Origin: CAYUNT01 sp964446285
GTDB lineage: Bacteria; Sumerlaeota; Sumerlaeia; SLMS01; CAYUNT01
Direction: 5' to 3'
Assembly (NCBI GenBank): GCA_964446285.1
Contig: CAYUNT010000205.1
Location: 1-7,641, forward strand
DNA length: 7,641 nt
The position numbers were made by a program, and so were the translations under genes. The notes beneath the pieces were generated by a model. It was not told the origin of the DNA. It was given only the letters and a program-made list of their open reading frames with translations, and did no database searches. Within the stretch, counting starts at the first letter, position 1, and each line of letters starts with the position of its first letter. Positions 6,811 to 7,641 of the stretch are shown one piece after another.

Positions 6811-6832
6811 CATACACTGACCATCCACTGAC
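6811..6832. repeat. 11-base tandem direct repeat in the IS110 left end
   Basis: CATACACTGAC (6811-6821) is followed immediately by CATCCACTGAC (6822-6832), with one mismatch in 11. The preceding bases end in CTCGAC (6805-6810), a possible decayed third copy of the repeat's end. It lies between the proposed left boundary and the foldable segment of the leader. It could be a recombinase-binding or bridge-RNA 5' feature, or a chance duplication. Confidence 0.6.
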
Positions 6833-6840
6833 AAAACCTT

Positions 6841-6960
6841 GAAAAATAATCGTTGACTTCCTTCCTGTAAATGCGGTTTATTTGCCGCGTTCGGTTCGGA
6901 CCGCCCGTTATTCCTTAGGGTCTTGAACCCTGTCAATCAGGCTGGCGGCGACGCGAGGTG
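6841..6960 (+). ncRNA. Candidate IS110 bridge RNA (ends approximate)
   Basis: The segment before the transposase ATG folds by eye into a bridge-RNA-like series. An outer stem pairs 6845-6852 with 6906-6912 (7 base pairs, one bulged T at 6850). It encloses an internal loop with a 5' side at 6853-6869, an inner hairpin AATGCGG/CCGCGTT (6870-6876 with 6885-6891, 8-base loop) and a 3' side at 6892-6905. This matches the target-binding loop plan, with left guide, hairpin and right guide. The left side contains ACTTCCT (6856-6862), identical to host sequence at 6753-6759. A second hairpin, AGGGT/ACCCT (6917-6921 with 6927-6931), could belong to the donor-binding loop, but I could not find a convincing donor guide. 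Against it, 6892-6903 can also close on itself as CGGT-TCGG-ACCG. Transcript ends are unknown, and the 5' part may include the tandem repeat. Confidence 0.45.
6955..6960 (+). promoter_or_regulatory. Ribosome-binding site of the IS110 transposase
   Basis: GAGGTG lies 10 bases before the ATG at 6971, slightly long spacing but the only purine-rich candidate. It supports the chosen start. Confidence 0.45.
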
Positions 6961-6970
6961 CGTTTACAAC

Positions 6971-7641
6971 ATGGCGGGTAAACCCCCAATAGGAGATTTG
7001 GCAATTCCTCGCGAGTTACAAGAACTCGTATCGGAAAAAGCCACGCAAATACTGTATGATTACGGGATTGGCATAGATTGCCATTCTCGCTTCTATCAGT
7101 TCGTGCTCCTCTATCGCCACGACAATGCCATTGCCAAAAGGGAATGGACGGTTCCTGCCGAATGGAACAAACTCGTTGCAATTCGTGAAACTCTCGAACA
7201 TTTCCTCACTTCCCTAAACTTTTTCATCCCGCTTGAAGGCCTCCGTTACACCCTCGAATCCACTGGCACCTATCACTGCCCCGCTATTCTCGCACTTGGT
7301 GGAACGCCTACCATTGTAAATCCCTCCATGGCGTCTTCAGCTAAGCGTAAAACAGACCGCTTAGATGCCCTTTATCTCGCAAGGTGGTCAATAACAGGCC
7401 TTTGGAATGTTTCCTGGGTTCCTCCGCTAGAAATCGAATGCCTTCGCGTTCTTCTTCTTATTCGCAGTCATGCCAAGCAAATGGCGCTTGCCCATCGTAA
7501 TCAGATCAACAATATACTTCTTCGTTTCGGCTACATGCTATCCCTCGATGGCAATCTTACTGGCGGTGTCGTTCGTGCTGTCGTCGAAGATATTTGCAAC
7601 GGAAAGGCCGTCAACCCCACCGTTTTGCGCGGCGCGCCCCC
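6971..7641 (+). CDS. IS110-family DEDD transposase/recombinase, C-terminus beyond the window
   Basis: The frame is open from ATG 6971 to the right edge, giving 223 residues with no stop. It shows the N-terminal RuvC-like DEDD catalytic set of IS110 recombinases: Asp36 in 'GIGIDCH', Glu96 in 'RYTLESTGTYH', and Asp129 and Asp132 in 'KRKTDRLDALYLARW'. The 'NPSMASSAKRKTDRLDA' stretch (117-133) is highly characteristic. The segment after about residue 155, with 'LLLIRSHAKQMALAHRNQINNILLRFG', is the usual coiled-coil-like region that follows. The C-terminal Tnp domain with its catalytic serine lies outside the window. IS110 recombinases excise the element as a circle and insert it guided by the bridge RNA encoded in the same element. 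The visible part has no frameshift and all catalytic acids, so the copy may be functional. A GAGGTG supports the start. Confidence 0.93.
   Translation, partial: MAGKPPIGDLAIPRELQELVSEKATQILYDYGIGIDCHSRFYQFVLLYRHDNAIAKREWTVPAEWNKLVAIRETLEHFLTSLNFFIPLEGLRYTLESTGTYHCPAILALGGTPTIVNPSMASSAKRKTDRLDALYLARWSITGLWNVSWVPPLEIECLRVLLLIRSHAKQMALAHRNQINNILLRFGYMLSLDGNLTGGVVRAVVEDICNGKAVNPTVLRGAP

Larger units (their letters stand above)
6760..7641 (+). mobile_element. IS110-family insertion sequence, left end and part of the transposase gene
   Basis: A DEDD transposase gene (from 6971) preceded by a structured non-coding leader of about 210 bases is the layout of the IS110 subgroup, whose left end is long and carries the bridge RNA. 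The left boundary is inferred at about 6760 from two observations: the adjacent reading frame keeps family-like sequence up to about 6759 and hits a stop just beyond, and ACTTCCT at 6753-6759 recurs within the leader. IS110 elements lack conventional terminal inverted repeats, so none was expected. The element continues past the right edge; its right end and flank are not visible. Its third-codon-position usage looks more AT-rich than that of the host genes, consistent with foreign origin. Confidence 0.75.

Noticed and set aside
6853..6882. TTGACT with TTTATT as an internal promoter for the transposase
   Set aside because: The -10 is weak, and the hexamers lie inside the proposed target-binding loop, which explains the sequence better.
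39..7638. GGCGCGCC palindrome near both window ends (39-46 and 7631-7638)
   Set aside because: Both copies sit inside open reading frames in GC-rich codons; coincidence is the simplest reading, although a check of assembly ends would settle it.

Overview
The window carries six protein-coding genes and the left end of an insertion sequence. It looks like bacterial chromosome of moderately high GC, probably from a Gram-negative lineage with large secreted or membrane proteins and Hanks-type kinases (PVC superphylum, Sumerlaeota or Hydrogenedentota-like). That placement is inferred from gene content and style only; there is no rRNA or other marker. Both ends cut through genes.

Left block, minus strand (read from 3886 down to 1). 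A 791-residue transmembrane Ser/Thr protein kinase with a C-terminal extracytoplasmic FGE/SUMF1-type domain is followed by an unrecognised 299-residue exported protein and then by a signal-peptide protein with a glycine-rich repeat-like region that runs off the left edge. The three genes are co-directional, with gaps of 85 and 149 bases, so they may form one surface or signalling transcription unit.

Centre, plus strand. A divergent intergenic region (3887-4173) separates the Ser/Thr kinase from mcsA-mcsB, the zinc-finger activator and the protein-arginine kinase that tags proteins with phospho-arginine for Clp proteolysis. No ctsR or clpC lies beside them, unlike the classical Bacillus operon. 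Two unrelated protein kinases are thus transcribed back to back. The 53-base mcsA-mcsB spacer is mostly a four-unit, 9-base imperfect repeat. mcsB converges, with only 14 bases between stop codons, on a minus-strand DUF4380-type gene of galactose-mutarotase-like fold.

Right block. From about 6760 to the right edge lies the left end of an IS110-family element: a non-coding leader of about 210 bases, then a DEDD transposase gene cut by the window edge. The leader can fold into a stem, internal loop and hairpin resembling the target-binding loop of an IS110 bridge RNA. The 5' side of that loop contains a 7-base string (ACTTCCT) identical to the host sequence flanking the proposed insertion point. 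The insertion appears to have removed the first codons of the DUF4380 gene, which now starts at a GTG with an in-frame stop three codons upstream. The candidate bridge RNA and the interrupted gene are the most interesting parts of the window and make specific, testable predictions.
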